A stretch of 57,335 nucleotides of DNA from JAZKBN01 sp040388605 (GTDB lineage Bacteria; Bacteroidota; Bacteroidia; Cytophagales; Flexibacteraceae). The notes beneath the pieces are model-generated. The model ran no database searches. It saw only the letters and a program-made list of their open reading frames with translations, and had not been told where the DNA came from. Shown piece after piece: positions 29,769 to 39,277 of the stretch (position 1 is the stretch's first letter; each line of letters starts with the position of its first letter). The DNA lies in the NCBI GenBank assembly GCA_040388605.1, contig JAZKBN010000023.1:1-57335 (forward strand). The letters are read 5' to 3'. The position numbers were made by a program, and so were the translations under genes.

Positions 29769-31337
29769 ATGAATAAACAGTTCACCCACATTAGGAAAAC
29801 AATAGGTACGGCCTTCAGCAAGCCGGTGGCTCTTTTTGTTTTCGCAGGCCTTTTCCTGATAGGAATAAGTGCCGAAGCCCAGCAGGTATTGCCTATTCCG
29901 CCCGTAAGCGGCAGTCCCGAAGAACAGGGCTACCTCTTCGAGGATACTATTAAGGCGAGGGTAATTATTACATCGGAAAAAGATACCCTGCTCGAAATTA
30001 CCGAGACACCGGGCGATACTGTTCCCGTAATAGACACCATTGATCTCAAAACCTTCAAGCCCAACCTCAGCATGGATTTGCTGGAACGCAGGCTGAAGAA
30101 AATTGAGAAAGACATACCGCTTGTCTGCAATAAGAAAGTGGCAGGCTTTGTTGATTTCTTTACGGTTCGGAAGCGTAATTACACCCAAACCATGCTTGAA
30201 CGCCAGGATTATTATTTCCCGATGTTCGAGAAATGCCTGGCTAAATACGGGCTGCCTAATGAGCTAAAATACCTGGCCGTTGTTGAAAGCGGGCTGAACC
30301 ATGCAGCGGTATCGCGCACGAATGCCGTAGGGCTATGGCAGTTTATGGGCCCCACCGCCCGCGACCACGGGCTTAAATGCGATTTCTACATAGATGATCG
30401 TATGGACCCTGAACGCAGCACCGAAGCGGCCTGCCGTTACCTGAAGACCCTGTACCGCGTTTTCGGCGATTGGGAACTGGTTCTGGCAAGCTATAACTGC
30501 GGACTCGGCAAGGTGAAGAACATTATGAAGCGCACCGGGCACCGCAAGTTCTGGGATATGTATGACTACCTTCCGCAGGAAACAAGGGCTTATGTGCCGC
30601 AGTTTACAGCCGTTTGCTATGCCATGAACTATGCCACAGAGCACGGCATTTTCCCTGACCCTGACAGCGCCATGTATGCCATTGAATACGATACCATTAC
30701 CGTAAACGATTACATACACCTGCCTTCTTTGGCCAAGCACCTGGGCGTGCCATACGGACACCTGCGCCAGCTTAACCCGGCACTGCGCCGCCATACAACC
30801 CCGCACAATAACCCTTACCTGCTTTGCCTGCCTACCCATGTTCGTGATTTCTTTGCCGACAATAAGCTGGCATTAATGGACTCCGTTGGCCGCAGGCTGG
30901 AAGAAGCCGAGGCTGAAATGCAGGTTGTAATGCGCAGGCGCTCAAAACCTGCTGCACCAAGCCTGGTGTACCACAAGGTTCGCAGGGGTGAAAACCTGTT
31001 CAGGATTGCAGAGAAATACGGTATGACCGCAGCAGATTTGCGCAGCATAAACCACATTAAAGGCAACAGCGTAAAAGTGGGCCGCAGGCTGGTTATTAAG
31101 AGCAGCGCCCCGCAGCTGATTCCCCTTGTGGTGCAAAATTCGCAAACCGCATACGCGCCTGTAAAAGCCGTAAAAGCAGCACGTACACATAAGGCTAAAA
31201 AGTACATTGTACAAAAAGGCGATACCCTGTGGGCCATTACCCAAAAGCACGAAGGGCTGACCGTTGAAGAACTTATTAGGCTTAACAACCTGAAAAACAG
31301 GAAAATAAAGGCCGGGCAGAAATTAATAGTAGGCTGA
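29769..31337 (+). CDS. Membrane-bound lytic murein transglycosylase D-like, SLT plus two LysM
   Basis: The enzyme cleaves the peptidoglycan glycan strand to 1,6-anhydro products. The 522-residue product (ATG 29769) has a signal peptide ending near ISAEAQ. It carries an SLT domain with catalytic Glu about residue 173 in VVESGLNHAAVS and the following GLWQFMGPTARDHGL. Two C-terminal LysM repeats lie at about residues 400-443 (starting YHKVRRGENLF) and 476-521 (starting KYIVQKGDTLW), which bind GlcNAc strands. This matches MltD architecture. It is not in an obvious operon. Confidence 0.92.
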   Translation: MNKQFTHIRKTIGTAFSKPVALFVFAGLFLIGISAEAQQVLPIPPVSGSPEEQGYLFEDTIKARVIITSEKDTLLEITETPGDTVPVIDTIDLKTFKPNLSMDLLERRLKKIEKDIPLVCNKKVAGFVDFFTVRKRNYTQTMLERQDYYFPMFEKCLAKYGLPNELKYLAVVESGLNHAAVSRTNAVGLWQFMGPTARDHGLKCDFYIDDRMDPERSTEAACRYLKTLYRVFGDWELVLASYNCGLGKVKNIMKRTGHRKFWDMYDYLPQETRAYVPQFTAVCYAMNYATEHGIFPDPDSAMYAIEYDTITVNDYIHLPSLAKHLGVPYGHLRQLNPALRRHTTPHNNPYLLCLPTHVRDFFADNKLALMDSVGRRLEEAEAEMQVVMRRRSKPAAPSLVYHKVRRGENLFRIAEKYGMTAADLRSINHIKGNSVKVGRRLVIKSSAPQLIPLVVQNSQTAYAPVKAVKAARTHKAKKYIVQKGDTLWAITQKHEGLTVEELIRLNNLKNRKIKAGQKLIVG

Positions 31338-31443
31338 AACTTACATTGATCCGGTTCGGGCAGAAAATACTTTTTACCTTTACGGCGCTGTGCGTATTAA
31401 CAGCGTAATACACCAAATTCAATTCACCAAAAAATACAATTCC

Positions 31444-32718
31444 ATGGGATACATAGAGCCCGCGCCAATCAAGGACAAAGAGAACCCGTTTGAGTCGATG
31501 ATGTCGCGTTTTGACCTGGCCGCACAAATACTCGGCCTGGACGATGCTACCTATAATGTACTGAAGACCCCCACCAAACAAGTTATAGTAGGCCTGCCCG
31601 TAAGCATGGACGACCATACCGTTAAAGTGTTTGAAGGCTACCGCGTAATTCACAGCAACATATTGGGCCCCGCCAAAGGCGGCATTCGCCTTGATATGGG
31701 TGTGAACCTTGACGAAGTTAAAGCCCTTGCAGCATGGATGACCTGGAAGTGCGCCGTAGTGGATATTCCTTACGGCGGCGCCAAAGGCGGCATTACCTGC
31801 AACCCGCGCGCTATGTCGGCGGGCGAGATTGAGCGACTGATACGTGCTTATACCACCAGCATGCTCGACATATTCGGGCCTGATAAAGATATTCCCGCAC
31901 CGGATATGGGCACTGGTCCGCGCGAGATGGCCTGGCTCATGGATGAGTACAGCAAGGCGCACGGAACCACCATTAATGCCGTAGTAACCGGTAAACCACT
32001 TGTGCTTGGCGGCTCGTTGGGGCGTGTGGATGCCACCGGTCGCGGTATAATGGTAAGCACTTTTGCAGCCCTTGAGAAGATGCGCATTAACCCTTACCAG
32101 GCAACCTGCGCTATACAGGGCTTCGGAAATGTGGGTTCAGTATCGGCAAGGCTGTTGCACGAGCGCGGTGTTAAAGTTGTTGCCATCAGCGACATCAGCG
32201 GCGCGTATTACAATGAAGCCGGTATTGATATACCTGCTGCCATTGCCTTCCGCGATTCTAACAACGGTACACTCTTCGGCTTCAGCGCAGCCTCGGCTAT
32301 GCCTGCCGACGACCTGCTTTACCTGAAAGTGGACGTATTAATCCCCGCAGCCCGCGAAGATGTAATTACAGCAGAAAACGCGCATCGCATCCAGGCCCGC
32401 CTGATTGTTGAAGGCGCTAACGGCCCTACATCGGCAGCGGCAGACCAAATACTGGCAGAAAAAGGCATAAAAGCTGTACCCGACATTCTTGCAAACGCCG
32501 GCGGTGTAACCGTAAGCTATTTCGAGTGGGTACAAAACCGCCTCGGTTACAAATGGGGATTGGACCGTGTACAACGTCGCTCAGACCGCATTATGAAAGA
32601 CAGCTTTGAACGCGTGTTCCAGGCCGCAGAAAAACATGATGTTTCTTTACGCATAGGCGCTTATATAGTGGCTATAGATAAAGTGGCACAAACATATCAT
32701 TACAGGGGAAGTTTCTAA
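31444..32718 (+). CDS. Glutamate dehydrogenase (Glu/Leu/Phe/Val dehydrogenase family)
   Basis: The enzyme reversibly deaminates glutamate to 2-oxoglutarate with NAD(P). The 424-residue product from ATG 31444 has the substrate-binding segment GPAKGGIR, the catalytic Lys in PYGGAKGG, DIPAPDMGTGPREMAW, and the nucleotide-binding GFGNVGS of the C-terminal Rossmann domain. The length fits the short hexameric class. Cofactor preference cannot be read by eye. A strong terminator follows. Confidence 0.93.
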   Translation: MGYIEPAPIKDKENPFESMMSRFDLAAQILGLDDATYNVLKTPTKQVIVGLPVSMDDHTVKVFEGYRVIHSNILGPAKGGIRLDMGVNLDEVKALAAWMTWKCAVVDIPYGGAKGGITCNPRAMSAGEIERLIRAYTTSMLDIFGPDKDIPAPDMGTGPREMAWLMDEYSKAHGTTINAVVTGKPLVLGGSLGRVDATGRGIMVSTFAALEKMRINPYQATCAIQGFGNVGSVSARLLHERGVKVVAISDISGAYYNEAGIDIPAAIAFRDSNNGTLFGFSAASAMPADDLLYLKVDVLIPAAREDVITAENAHRIQARLIVEGANGPTSAAADQILAEKGIKAVPDILANAGGVTVSYFEWVQNRLGYKWGLDRVQRRSDRIMKDSFERVFQAAEKHDVSLRIGAYIVAIDKVAQTYHYRGSF

Positions 32719-32742
32719 GAAATCCTTTCTGTTTCAATTAGG

Positions 32743-32772
32743 ACGGGCGCTCTTTGGGTGCCCGTTTTTTTT
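32743..32772 (+). terminator. Terminator of glutamate dehydrogenase gene
   Basis: An 8-bp stem with one G-U pair (32743-32750 with 32758-32765) and a 7-nt loop runs into eight T. Confidence 0.9.
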
Positions 32773-32847
32773 GTTTTTGCATAGAATGGCGAACAATGAT
32801 AACCTACCGTACAGTATTGTGGTTATAGTCATCAAACGAAACAGAAT

Positions 32848-33621
32848 ATGGCAAGGATTTTCATAACAGGCTCAGCCGACGGGCTGGGACAATTGGCGGC
32901 AAAGCAATTAGTAAGTGAAGGGCATAAAGTTGTGCTGCATGCCCGCAACGCAAACAGGGGGAAAGATGCCATGCGCGCAACACCCGGGGCAGAAACGGTT
33001 GTTACAGGTGATTTATCAAGTATAGCCGAGACTAAGGAAGTTGCAGAAAAAGTGAATGCGCTCGGTGCATTTGATGCAATTATTCATAATGCCGCCATTG
33101 GGTACCAGGAACCGCGAAGGATGCTGACTGTTGACGGTTTACCTACTGTATTTGCAATAAACAGCCTTGCTCCTTATATACTTACGGCCCTCATTCAAAA
33201 GCCTAAGCGGTTAATTTATCTAAGCTCGGGTCTGCACAGGCAGGGCAATGTAAGCCTGGATGATTTAACATGGGAAAAGCATAATTGGAACGGTATGGCC
33301 GCATACTCCGACAGCAAATTGCACAACCTGATTCTGGCTTTCGCAATAGCCCGGCTTTGGCCGGATGTTCTCAGCAATGCACTGGAACCCGGCTGGGTAG
33401 CTACAAAGATGGGTGGGCCCACTGCACCTGACTCACTGGAGGAAGGTTATAAGACACAGGCATGGCTCACGGTATCAAAAGATACGAAGGCAAAAGTTTC
33501 AGGCAGGTACTTCTGCCATAAGCGTGAGCATGGGTTTATTGCTAAAGCAGGAGACATTGCTGTTCAGGATAAGCTGCTGAAAGAATATGAAAAAGTGAGC
33601 GGGATTGTTATCAGCATTTAG
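32848..33621 (+). CDS. SDR family oxidoreductase
   Basis: The 257-residue product is a classical short-chain dehydrogenase/reductase. It has the dinucleotide motif ITGSADGLGQL, HNAAIG (NNAG-equivalent), YLSSG with the catalytic Ser, and the catalytic pair in AAYSDSKLHN (YxxxK). The Arg in LHARNANRG after strand 2 suggests NADP preference. It stands alone between the gdh terminator and a convergent membrane protein gene, so the substrate cannot be inferred. Confidence 0.9.
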   Translation: MARIFITGSADGLGQLAAKQLVSEGHKVVLHARNANRGKDAMRATPGAETVVTGDLSSIAETKEVAEKVNALGAFDAIIHNAAIGYQEPRRMLTVDGLPTVFAINSLAPYILTALIQKPKRLIYLSSGLHRQGNVSLDDLTWEKHNWNGMAAYSDSKLHNLILAFAIARLWPDVLSNALEPGWVATKMGGPTAPDSLEEGYKTQAWLTVSKDTKAKVSGRYFCHKREHGFIAKAGDIAVQDKLLKEYEKVSGIVISI

Positions 33622-33712
33622 GCAAAACCAGGCATGCACTTGGTTTTTGAACTCAAGCACCCCAATGAAAACACACAGCATAGGTTTAATATGCAATTGC
33701 AGCGAACAAACC

Positions 33713-34870
33713 TTAACCCGCGTTGTATTTATATATAAACACTTTAAGAATTAGGGGCAACATTATTGGGCCGCTTACTTCGTAAGAGCCATAGAAAAAG
33801 CATACTGCCATGCACCAAAACATATACTTGCCCCAATTTATGGATTTTTGATAGCGTTCAATAATTACCAGGGCAGTAATAATTGCAGGCAGAGTAAGAC
33901 AAATGCTGCGGGTAATATCAGAAACCATAATAGACAAAACTATTGAAATAGCCATGGTGCCGGCCCACGCCAAAAAAAGGATATATTTTCTGTTGAATAA
34001 AAGTATGGCTGCGGCGGGTAAAAGGAAGAAGTTAAAGGCTTCCATTCCTGAATAAATACCCTGTATTAAATAATCTATTTTCCTGACCATCACTTCAATG
34101 CCTAAATTTCCATGTCCTACTTTAAGATCAGTGAAAATCATAAGCGCTACTCGGCCGCTTACTGATAAAACCAAGCCTGATAATATACCCAAAGCTTGTG
34201 GTGATGGCTTAAAAAAGTTTGAAATGCTCTCCCTTTTTTCCGCAACCTGGTGGTAAACTATCAAAGCAATTCCTGCAAAAAGTCCGCGTTCATCAGCGCC
34301 GCCAAGCATAAATGCAAAGAAAGCCAGCAGCCATGGCTTACGAAAATAGATGGCAGCCATTAAGTAAAAATACATATAACCGTCAAGCTTACATTCCCAG
34401 TCAAGCAGCCCGCGCTTTCCGTACATGTTGAATGCCAGCGCCATACAGGCCCAATAACCTGCTTCCCGACTGCCGGTTATGCGGGTAATAAGCAATGCAA
34501 ATAAAACAAACACCCCGAAAGCTGCAGCTTGTTGCAGCCATATAAGCTGTATTACATTGAGACCAAGTACTTTTGCCAAAAGCGGGGTGCTGAGCCTGAA
34601 AGCTCTTTTGCCTTCATGGCTGTACTCCCGAAAATTATTCTGCTGTGTAAAAGGATGCTCTATTTGATTGCTCACTAATACACGGACATCATAATTAAGT
34701 TTCGTGTTAAAAACGTAACTCGGCGATGAAAAACCTCCCGTCAAATAACCCAAAATATAACAAAGAAACGCGGCTTTGAAGGCCCAATACCTGCCGGAAG
34801 TAAAAAAGTTGGTAACACCACTTAAGTATTCGGTAATAACAATTCGTAACCTGTCAGTTTGCTGGAGCAT
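33713..34870 (-). CDS. Hypothetical multipass membrane protein
   Basis: The 385-residue product has about ten hydrophobic segments separated by short loops, with the acidic motifs NYDVRV after the first span and GGADERG in a later loop. The overall layout resembles GT-C-type or oligosaccharide-related membrane proteins, but no family is recognised. It is convergent with the SDR gene. Its AT content is somewhat higher than that of neighbouring genes, which may hint at transfer. Confidence 0.7.
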   Translation of the reverse strand: MLQQTDRLRIVITEYLSGVTNFFTSGRYWAFKAAFLCYILGYLTGGFSSPSYVFNTKLNYDVRVLVSNQIEHPFTQQNNFREYSHEGKRAFRLSTPLLAKVLGLNVIQLIWLQQAAAFGVFVLFALLITRITGSREAGYWACMALAFNMYGKRGLLDWECKLDGYMYFYLMAAIYFRKPWLLAFFAFMLGGADERGLFAGIALIVYHQVAEKRESISNFFKPSPQALGILSGLVLSVSGRVALMIFTDLKVGHGNLGIEVMVRKIDYLIQGIYSGMEAFNFFLLPAAAILLFNRKYILFLAWAGTMAISIVLSIMVSDITRSICLTLPAIITALVIIERYQKSINWGKYMFWCMAVCFFYGSYEVSGPIMLPLILKVFIYKYNAG

Positions 34871-35352
34871 TTATTATTTTAGGGCGCAATGTGTTTTAAT
34901 AAGCAATGAATCAAAAAATGCGGGCTCAGTATTCAATGCCCTTGTTAATATAAGTATCAAAAGTAATAAATAAATCGGGGTCGGCAAACTATGGCACCGT
35001 GGCAGCACAGTTACAGGAATTACAATTTTGAGCTCTTACCTGAAAATGAGAATCCGAATAACTTTCAATAAACAATCGTTCACCTCGGCACATTTTAAAT
35101 TTCCTCTGCAAGCTGCCGCAAAAATGCAGTGGGCAAATATACTTTATACATGACTTACAGAGGGTGTGCCTTATAGACAGCCCACTCTTCCCCGTTGAAT
35201 TAAAGATCATACTGAAGCTTTCTTTTCCCCCATCAAAAAAGCCGACCGCTTCTTACAGCAGTCGGCTTACGCATTTATCACATGTTTACAAACAGTACAG
35301 TCTATACACAGGCCTGTTTGCTAATTTGATTTTACCCAACGAATGAAAAATA
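34871..35352. other. 482-nt intergenic region with sigma-operon terminator
   Basis: AT-rich sequence between two minus-strand units. The only supported element is the terminator at 35235-35268. A 73-codon minus-strand frame at 34989-35210 shows no coding character. Confidence 0.6.
35235..35268 (-). terminator. Terminator of the ECF sigma operon
   Basis: An 8-bp perfect stem (35239-35246 with 35261-35268) and 14-nt loop is followed on the minus strand by a T6 run. It lies about 85 nt past the stop of the 79-aa partner gene. Confidence 0.85.
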
Positions 35353-35592
35353 TCAGGAGTGTGCGGGTTGCAGGTTATTGTCTCGGCTATAGGCGAAGAT
35401 GCGGCTTATTACATCATCGGAGGGGCTGATGAGGGTTCTTGATATGCCAGCCTTAACAAGGCGCAGCTTATCTACTTTTCGCATCAGGCGCTCGTCCTGC
35501 GTGAGGGCCAGCTCTATGTCCATAGTTTCGTACGTGTCTGTTTCACCATACACATACCTGATTAAATCATTTCGGGTAAAGGTCTTTATCAT
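35353..35592 (-). CDS. Small protein overlapping the ECF sigma gene
   Basis: The 79-residue product is charged and predicted helical, with the N-terminal motif NDLIRYVYGETDTYE and a C-terminal segment containing PSDDVISRIFAYSR. Proteins of this kind commonly accompany this ECF type in Bacteroidota, and they lack the membrane span of a classical anti-sigma factor. Its ATG lies 26 nt inside the sigma gene, so translation is coupled. A role as a soluble modulator of the sigma factor is an inference. Confidence 0.75.
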   Translation of the reverse strand: MIKTFTRNDLIRYVYGETDTYETMDIELALTQDERLMRKVDKLRLVKAGISRTLISPSDDVISRIFAYSRDNNLQPAHS

Positions 35593-36166
35593 AGGTGTAA
35601 TTGTTTTGTATCATCTTCTTACGGAGATTGATAAGCGCATAGCGCATCCGTCCCAGTGCAGTATTAATGCTTACACCGGTGTTTTCGGCAATCTCCTGAA
35701 AGCTCATGTTTGCGAAGTGGCGCAGAATAAGCACCTCGCGTTGGGCTTCGGGTAGCTGCTGTATGGCCGAGCGAAGAAACAAGTGCGTTTCTTTGCGCAT
35801 CCTCACAGACTCTTCCGAATCATCAGCAAAAGACAGGGCTTCAAACAGGGGCGCACCGTCTTCCGTAACGATAGTCGGGTAACGCTTCTCCCGGCGGAAC
35901 CGGTCAATTGCTAAATTGTGTGCAATGCGGACAACCCAGGGCAAAAACTTGCCTTCTTCCAGGTATCGTCCACCCTTCACAATTTCTATTACTTTAATGA
36001 ATGTCTCCTGGAGCAGATCCTCGGCCGTATACCGATCTTTCACTATCAGGTAAATGGTGCTGTAGATGCGGCTCTTATGGCGCAGCACAAGCTGCTCAAA
36101 GGCTTTTTCATCACCATTCTTATACAGAGTAATCAGTGTTGCGTCACTTAACTCGGTCTTCTTCAT
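35567..36166 (-). CDS. RNA polymerase ECF-type sigma-70 factor
   Basis: The 199-residue product has sigma region 2 (about residues 20-95) with DRYTAEDLLQETFIKV and WVVRIAHNLAIDRFRR. Region 4 (about 130-185) contains LPEAQREVLILRHFANMSFQEIAENTGVS, the -35-recognising helix-turn-helix. It directs RNA polymerase to a specific promoter set. The following 79-aa gene overlaps by 26 nt. I find no exact -7 box upstream, so it may be autoregulated or use another promoter class. Confidence 0.93.
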   Translation of the reverse strand: MKKTELSDATLITLYKNGDEKAFEQLVLRHKSRIYSTIYLIVKDRYTAEDLLQETFIKVIEIVKGGRYLEEGKFLPWVVRIAHNLAIDRFRREKRYPTIVTEDGAPLFEALSFADDSEESVRMRKETHLFLRSAIQQLPEAQREVLILRHFANMSFQEIAENTGVSINTALGRMRYALINLRKKMIQNNYTYDKDLYPK

Positions 36167-36557
36167 TTGCTTCGTACGTTAGGTTAACGTAGAATTTCAA
36201 CTCATATTTTGTGCGCTAAAATTTAGATTTATTATTTCGAGAGGCGTTCTAAAAGGTATATGTAAAGTTGAGGCTTTAAAACCGGTTTTACAAGTGCAAT
36301 AATAGCAAAATTCCCTAAACGCATCACAAAATTCTATATTTTATTACATAGCACAATTCAGAATATTATTCCACAAATCAGGCATTTTATGATTTATATA
36401 TGGGGTAAAGCCAATAATATGCCGAATATGAACGTTTGCGGTGCAAAACGGCCGCTCGTCAATAATAATTTCCCGAAAAAAATATTAAAAAACTACCCGT
36501 GTTAAACCATTGAGCGTTTCAACAGCAGATACATTAGGGCATTTTAAAGGATGAAAC

Positions 36558-36581
36558 CGGTTAAACCAATAGGTTTAACCG
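36558..36581. promoter_or_regulatory. 10-bp inverted repeat upstream of aroA
   Basis: CGGTTAAACC (36558-36567) and its exact complement (36572-36581) are separated by AATA. It lies about 50-75 nt upstream of the aroA -7 box and lacks a T run. It could be an operator or an RNA hairpin. Confidence 0.5.
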
Positions 36582-36633
36582 CCCGCATTCGATATTTGGG
36601 AGCTGGGGCGGCAATTAATAAGGAAGCATTGCT

Positions 36634-36641
36634 TATTTTTG
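36634..36641 (+). promoter_or_regulatory. -7 element of the aroA promoter
   Basis: TATTTTTG matches TAnnTTTG exactly. No clear TTG box lies at the right distance upstream. The predicted start near 36648 leaves a 24-nt leader before ATG 36672. Confidence 0.5.
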
Positions 36642-36671
36642 GCTTTCACAGAAAACAACAGGATTATATAT

Positions 36672-37937
36672 ATGCATCCGGCAAAGCCCATAGGAATACA
36701 GGAATCTGCAAAATTGGTTTGCCTCAGCTTTAAAGGCGATATGCTTAAAGCCGATGTGGCTTTACCGGCATCTAAAAGTGAGAGTAACCGGGCTTTGCTG
36801 CTTCAAAAATTATCGGGCGGCGGGGAATTGAGCAATTTGAGCCCTGCAAACGATACCGTACTTATGAAGGCGCTGCTCAGAAGCGATGATCCCGTTTGCG
36901 ATGCCCATGATGCCGGCACAGCATTCAGGTTCCTGACCGCATATAATGCCATAAGCGGCCTTGAGCGAACACTAACCGGAACTGAACGCATGTGCCAAAG
37001 ACCAATAGGTATTTTAGGCGATGCCTTGCAGGCATTGGGTGCCGATATTGAATATACCGGGCAGGCAGGTTACCCCCCGCTTAAAACAAAGGGCTTTACA
37101 TGGAGCGGCTTAAAAGAGATAGATGTTCGGGGCGATGTAAGCAGCCAGTATATTTCGGCATTGTGCATGGTGGCTCCGCTCTTGCCTGAAGGCTTGAGGA
37201 TTCACCTCCGCGGACATGTGGGCTCAAGACCATATATATATATGACTTTGGCGCTCATGGAAACTTTTGGCATCTGCGGGCATTTTGCAGGCAACATGAT
37301 TGAAATACCTGCCGGGGCCTATAAGCCGGCAGATTACGCCATTGAAAGCGATTGGTCAGGTGCAGGTTATTGGTTCAGCATGGCGGCCCTGGCAAAAGAT
37401 ACCGACCTGCTTTTACGGGGACTCAGGGAAAACTCATTACAGGCCGACAGGCATATTGTAAACATAGCCCATTGTTTCGGGCTGAAAACCATGTTTACCC
37501 CTGAGGGGGTAAGGGTTCAAAAATCAGGGGAAGCTATCAGCTGCCCTCCCCCGCAAAACTTCAGCGACTGCCCTGATTTGGCGCAAACTGTAATTACACT
37601 TTGTGCTGCCCTGCATCTTCCCCTGGAGTTCTGCGGTACCGAAAGCCTGCACATTAAAGAAACCGACCGCATGGCAGCGCTTCAAAACGAGCTGCAAAAA
37701 ATCGGGGCCAATATAAAGGAGGTATCTGAAGGGAATTATGTGCTTGAATTTGCAGATAAGACTGCTGCCCTGCCCTTGGTTCCGGAGTTTCATACTTATA
37801 AAGATCACAGAATGGCTATGGCTTTTGCACCTGTAGCCCTGCAAAAAACAATTAAAATAGATAACCCGGCGGTGGTTATTAAATCTTACCCGGCATTTTG
37901 GGAACATTTGGAAGCTGCCGGATTCAGCGTTGATTAA
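36672..37937 (+). CDS. aroA: 3-phosphoshikimate 1-carboxyvinyltransferase (EPSP synthase)
   Basis: AroA joins shikimate 3-phosphate with phosphoenolpyruvate in the shikimate pathway. The 421-residue product has LPASKSESNRALLL (catalytic Lys, phosphate-binding Ser/Arg), DAGTAFRFLTAY in place of the usual NAGTAxRPL, RGDVSSQYISAL, ETDRMAALQNELQKIGA and KDHRMAMAFAP. These mark the Bacteroidota form. ATG 36672 is favoured, since the earlier TTG at 36639 lies inside the -7 box. Other aro genes are not adjacent. Confidence 0.95.
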   Translation: MHPAKPIGIQESAKLVCLSFKGDMLKADVALPASKSESNRALLLQKLSGGGELSNLSPANDTVLMKALLRSDDPVCDAHDAGTAFRFLTAYNAISGLERTLTGTERMCQRPIGILGDALQALGADIEYTGQAGYPPLKTKGFTWSGLKEIDVRGDVSSQYISALCMVAPLLPEGLRIHLRGHVGSRPYIYMTLALMETFGICGHFAGNMIEIPAGAYKPADYAIESDWSGAGYWFSMAALAKDTDLLLRGLRENSLQADRHIVNIAHCFGLKTMFTPEGVRVQKSGEAISCPPPQNFSDCPDLAQTVITLCAALHLPLEFCGTESLHIKETDRMAALQNELQKIGANIKEVSEGNYVLEFADKTAALPLVPEFHTYKDHRMAMAFAPVALQKTIKIDNPAVVIKSYPAFWEHLEAAGFSVD

Positions 37938-38075
37938 TATTTAAAACATCAATAAAAAGGGCTTAACAGGCCTAAAAAGGGCCATCGGCAAAGAATTAGA
38001 TTATTAAATATGGTCTTTTAAGGAAAAGCCCGTATTTTCGTCTGAAATTCTTTAAACCATGTTTTCAGCATAATT

Positions 38076-39038
38076 ATGACTAAACGTTTACTCCGTTTTT
38101 CAGCCCCTCTCCTGATTGCCGCCGGCTTTTTCATTTACGGCTGCAGCGACAACAAAAAAACAACAATGGGAGATGTTTACCCGGGAACACTGCGTTGCAT
38201 GCCAGAGCGTGTAAAATTAGTGGACGGCGCCGGTGATACAATTGGCTACAGGATTACTTATGACAATAAAATCCAGGTTGCTTCACTTGTACCTTATGAC
38301 GCCAACAGCGGCGGCGAACAAGCCCAAAACACAATTCTTTTCAAGTATGACGATGACGGTCTGATTACTGAAATTACAGATCCTGTGAGTGGGAATTTAA
38401 CCAATACTATTCAGAACAAGCATATCGTGAAATCGGTAAGGCTTGCACCGGGTGGTACTGTTACCACTGAATATGATTACGACGGCGACAACCTGAAGAG
38501 CATGAAAACAAGCTCTACCACCAGTGTTGAAGTTAAAACCAAATCTTATGAAGCTTACGAAATGGGAAGGCCAACCATTGTAAAGTGGTTTTCAAACGGT
38601 ACGCTTACCAAATCAGTTAAGTATAAAGTAGATAAGTTTGGCAACTACAGCATGAAATGGGAAGCCCCCGTTACAGCAGGTGTGCCTGATACCCTGGTAT
38701 TTACCGATACCATTGCATACGACACTGCCCAGCCTAACTACTTCTACCTGACCACATCTGCTGACCCCCGCCCTTTAGAGTACAGGACAGATAATCCTAA
38801 CCCTAAAAATGCCGACCATAACGCCAACCTGATTACTTATATTGAGCACTCAGAATTGAGCGATTGCCAGGGCATGGCTAAAAGCACTGCAGTGTTCAAA
38901 AATAAAATTCGTTACAAATACCTGAACGTTAACTATTTCGGGTTCTACGAAGATATCAGCATAACCGATGAGAACCAATGCTTTGCGGCTCGTAACCAAG
39001 GCCTTGCCGGGAACATTTGGTACCTGATTCAGCACTAA
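38076..39038 (+). CDS. Hypothetical lipoprotein with YD-like repeats (paralogue 1)
   Basis: The 320-residue product has a signal peptide with a lipobox ending FIYGC, so it should be lipidated at Cys23. The body contains alternating beta segments with Tyr-Asp pairs such as FKYDDDGLITEIT and TEYDYDGDNLKSMK, resembling YD/RHS or DUF4595-type proteins. Near the C-terminus is NPKNADHNANLITYI followed by a conserved Cys. The neighbouring gene is a divergent paralogue sharing these features. The function is unknown. Confidence 0.75.
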   Translation: MTKRLLRFSAPLLIAAGFFIYGCSDNKKTTMGDVYPGTLRCMPERVKLVDGAGDTIGYRITYDNKIQVASLVPYDANSGGEQAQNTILFKYDDDGLITEITDPVSGNLTNTIQNKHIVKSVRLAPGGTVTTEYDYDGDNLKSMKTSSTTSVEVKTKSYEAYEMGRPTIVKWFSNGTLTKSVKYKVDKFGNYSMKWEAPVTAGVPDTLVFTDTIAYDTAQPNYFYLTTSADPRPLEYRTDNPNPKNADHNANLITYIEHSELSDCQGMAKSTAVFKNKIRYKYLNVNYFGFYEDISITDENQCFAARNQGLAGNIWYLIQH

Positions 39039-39054
39039 GCAGGTGCAAAACCTT

Positions 39055-39093
39055 AAAACGCCTTTTGCCCGCATACGGCAAAAGGCGTTTTTT
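39055..39093 (+). terminator. Strong terminator after lipoprotein gene 1
   Basis: A perfect 15-bp stem (39055-39069 with 39077-39091) closes a 7-nt loop and merges with a T run. It separates the two paralogous lipoprotein genes. Confidence 0.92.
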
Positions 39094-39107
39094 ATTTACG
39101 GCAATTT

Positions 39108-39115
39108 TATATTTG
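39108..39115 (+). promoter_or_regulatory. -7 element upstream of lipoprotein gene 2
   Basis: TATATTTG is an exact -7 match placed 17 nt after the terminator of the previous gene. No good -33 box is seen. The leader would be about 155 nt. Confidence 0.4.
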
Positions 39116-39277
39116 TGTCGGCGTTATCCACAGGCAGTAAGTACGGCAGGTAATTCTTAAGGCAAGGGAATTTTCATATTACCCTGCGCCATATTAAGAA
39201 ACGGCAATACCGGCAGTTTCCCGGCAGTTAATTTACCCGGCAAAATTTTAGAGCCGAGACAGTAAACAATTAAGAAA

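Noticed and set aside
34989..35210. 73-codon minus-strand frame with several Cys
   Set aside because: It has no promoter, no similarity to known small proteins, and lies in AT-rich intergenic sequence.
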